Positions 62,905 through 64,000 of a DNA stretch of 64,000 nt are shown piece after piece (position 1 is the stretch's first letter; each line of letters starts with the position of its first letter). Source of the DNA: Oscillospiraceae bacterium. GTDB taxonomy: Bacteria > Bacillota > Clostridia > Oscillospirales > Ruminococcaceae. The stretch is from NCBI GenBank assembly GCA_025757845.1, contig CP107211.1, positions 1,550,001 to 1,614,000 of the forward strand. Direction: 5' to 3'. The translations under genes and the position numbers were made by a program. The notes below the pieces were generated by a model, which was given only the letters and a program-made list of their open reading frames with translations, searched no databases and was not told the DNA's origin.

Positions 62905-64000
62905 AGCAGGGACCTCCTAGCAGATGGTTGGCACCGCAGCCGTGGCAGGCACGGTTGCAGGGCTGGGTGGTCTGGGCGGCAAGAGCCTTGTTGTACTCCC
63001 GCACCAGATATTCGTGGGTGACGCCGTAGTCCATGTGGGACCAGGGGGTCACCTCGTCCAGGCCGATGGCACGCTGGCAGTAGAACGCCGGGTCGATGCC
63101 CATATCCGCAAAGGTCTGCATCCAGGTGTCATACTTGAAGCACTCTTCCCAGCCGTCGAAGTAGCAGCCGCGCTTGTAGGCCTCCACGATGACCGGAGCC
63201 AGGCGGCGGTCGCCCTTGGCGAATACGCCTTCGAGGAAGCTGGTGGTGCTGTCGTGGTAGTTCACCTTGATCTTACGGCTGTGCACGCTTTCCAGCAGAT
63301 GCTTCTGCTTGGCGCGCAGCATCTCCTCGGTGTCCATGGGCACGAACTCAAAGGGTGTGTGGGGCTTGGGCACAAAGCAGGCGCAGCTGATGGTCACCTG
63401 CACGCCCTTGCCCTTGCCGCGCTTGGGCAGTGAATAGTACAGGTCCACCACCTTCTGGGCGGTCTCGGCAATGCCCTCGATGTCCTCCATGGTCTCGGTG
63501 GGCAGACCCATCATGAAGTAGAGCTTGACCGCCGTATAGCCCGCATTGAACGCGATGGTGCAGGTCTTTTCGATCTCGTCCCAGGTCACGTTCTTGTTGA
63601 TGACATTGCGCAGGCGCTGAGTACCGGCCTCGGCCGCAAAGGTCAGGCCGCTCTTGCGCACCTTGGTGGTTTTTTCGATGAGGCTCTCGGAGAAATTGTC
63701 CACACGCAGGCTCGGCAGCGACAGGCTGACGTGCTCCTTGGGCGCCCATTCGTTCAGGTCGTCCAGCAGTTCTTCCAGCTGGCCGTGGTCAGAGGTGGAC
63801 AGGCTGGACAGGCTGAGCTCTTCATAGCCGGTGTTGGCGCACAGGTCCTGTGCGGCCTTGTTCAGCAGGCTGGCGTCACGCTGACGCATGGGGCGGTAGA
63901 GGAAGCCTGCCTGACAGAACCGGCAGCCGCGCACGCAGCCGCGCAGCACCTCGATGCTGGCACGGTCCTGGATGGCACCCACCATGGGCACTACAAAGTT
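62879..64000 (-). CDS. B12-binding radical SAM protein, TIGR03960 family (5' end cut by window)
   Basis: The visible C-terminal 373 codons run off the window end. The cluster CVRGCRFCQAG, where three Cys bind the 4Fe-4S of a radical SAM enzyme, is near the visible start, so the B12-like domain lies beyond base 64000. Later blocks: GTQRLRNVINKNVTWDEIEKT and MMGLPTETMEDIEGIA. The C-terminus holds Cys-rich CNRACHGCGANHLLGG. Overlaps the DUF2344 gene by 26 bases. Confidence 0.92.
   Translation of the reverse strand, partial: NFVVPMVGAIQDRASIEVLRGCVRGCRFCQAGFLYRPMRQRDASLLNKAAQDLCANTGYEELSLSSLSTSDHGQLEELLDDLNEWAPKEHVSLSLPSLRVDNFSESLIEKTTKVRKSGLTFAAEAGTQRLRNVINKNVTWDEIEKTCTIAFNAGYTAVKLYFMMGLPTETMEDIEGIAETAQKVVDLYYSLPKRGKGKGVQVTISCACFVPKPHTPFEFVPMDTEEMLRAKQKHLLESVHSRKIKVNYHDSTTSFLEGVFAKGDRRLAPVIVEAYKRGCYFDGWEECFKYDTWMQTFADMGIDPAFYCQRAIGLDEVTPWSHMDYGVTHEYLVREYNKALAAQTTQPCNRACHGCGANHLLGGPCFDYSQNLV

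Overview
The window is a 64 kb, GC-rich, gene-dense piece of a Firmicutes (class Clostridia) chromosome. Gene content, the AGGAGG-type ribosome binding sites, the T-box, the ribosomal leader and the protein sequences fit the Ruminococcaceae/Oscillospiraceae, most likely the Faecalibacterium-Gemmiger-Subdoligranulum group. That placement is judged from sequence style and would need a database comparison. I see no rRNA, tRNA, CRISPR array, phage or insertion sequence. Almost all of the window is core chromosome, mostly on the minus strand.

Layout. 1-6268 (minus): xerC-like recombinase (cut by the window edge) behind radA; a SpoIIM-like protein, a TIGR04086 membrane protein and yajC in one unit; tgt and queA. 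6432-11809 (plus): asd-dapA-dapB, a CapA-like phosphoesterase, a free-standing double-ACT protein and an unusual membrane-anchored EIIA-Glc protein. 11885-13462 (minus): tyrS with a complete tyrosine T-box and promoter. 13493-23942 (minus): recN, argR, nadK, tlyA, dxs, a PAP2-like gene, ispA, xseB, xseA, a Kae1-like gene, nusB and an Asp23 gene, read from a sigma-A promoter at 24061-24090. 24172-28808 (minus): all eight spoIIIA genes (AA to AH). 28933-31503: ligA and a 66-aa orphan. 31701-40096 (minus): pfkA, dnaE, whiA, rapZ, murB, hprK. 40368-44187 (plus): Na/Pi cotransporter with a PhoP/PhoR-type two-component system behind a Pho-box-like repeat array. 44192-47429 (minus): a gerA-type germination receptor operon, divergent from a DUF421-DUF4363 pair (47511-48574, plus). 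48636-62140 (minus): nrdR, secDF, an aminotransferase, clpX-clpP, tig, a phosphoesterase, thrC, yraN, rnhB, ylqF, lepB and rplS with a structured leader. 62260-64000 (minus): the DUF2344 / B12-binding radical SAM pair, cut by the right edge.

How the genes work together. The plus-strand unit at 6.4-11.8 kb makes dihydrodipicolinate and tetrahydrodipicolinate, precursors of lysine and cell-wall diaminopimelate; its last two genes look regulatory. The recN-to-nusB block matches the order around spoIIIA, yqhY, nusB, xseAB, ispA, dxs, yqxC, ahrC and recN in Bacillus subtilis, but spoIVB and spo0A, which follow recN there, are absent at this spot. The phosphate unit joins an importer and a two-component system by 4-base overlaps, so uptake and sensing are co-transcribed.

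Most interesting content. A full spoIIIA operon, a SpoIIM-like gene, a gerA-type operon and a spore-type DUF421 pair sit in one window of a lineage usually described as asporogenous. Sequences resembling sporulation sigma-factor promoters lie upstream of gerAA (sigma-G/F-like) and, more weakly, spoIIIAA (sigma-E-like -10). Other points are the membrane-anchored EIIA with both histidines intact, the Pho-box array, and the compact regulatory RNAs of tyrS and rplS.
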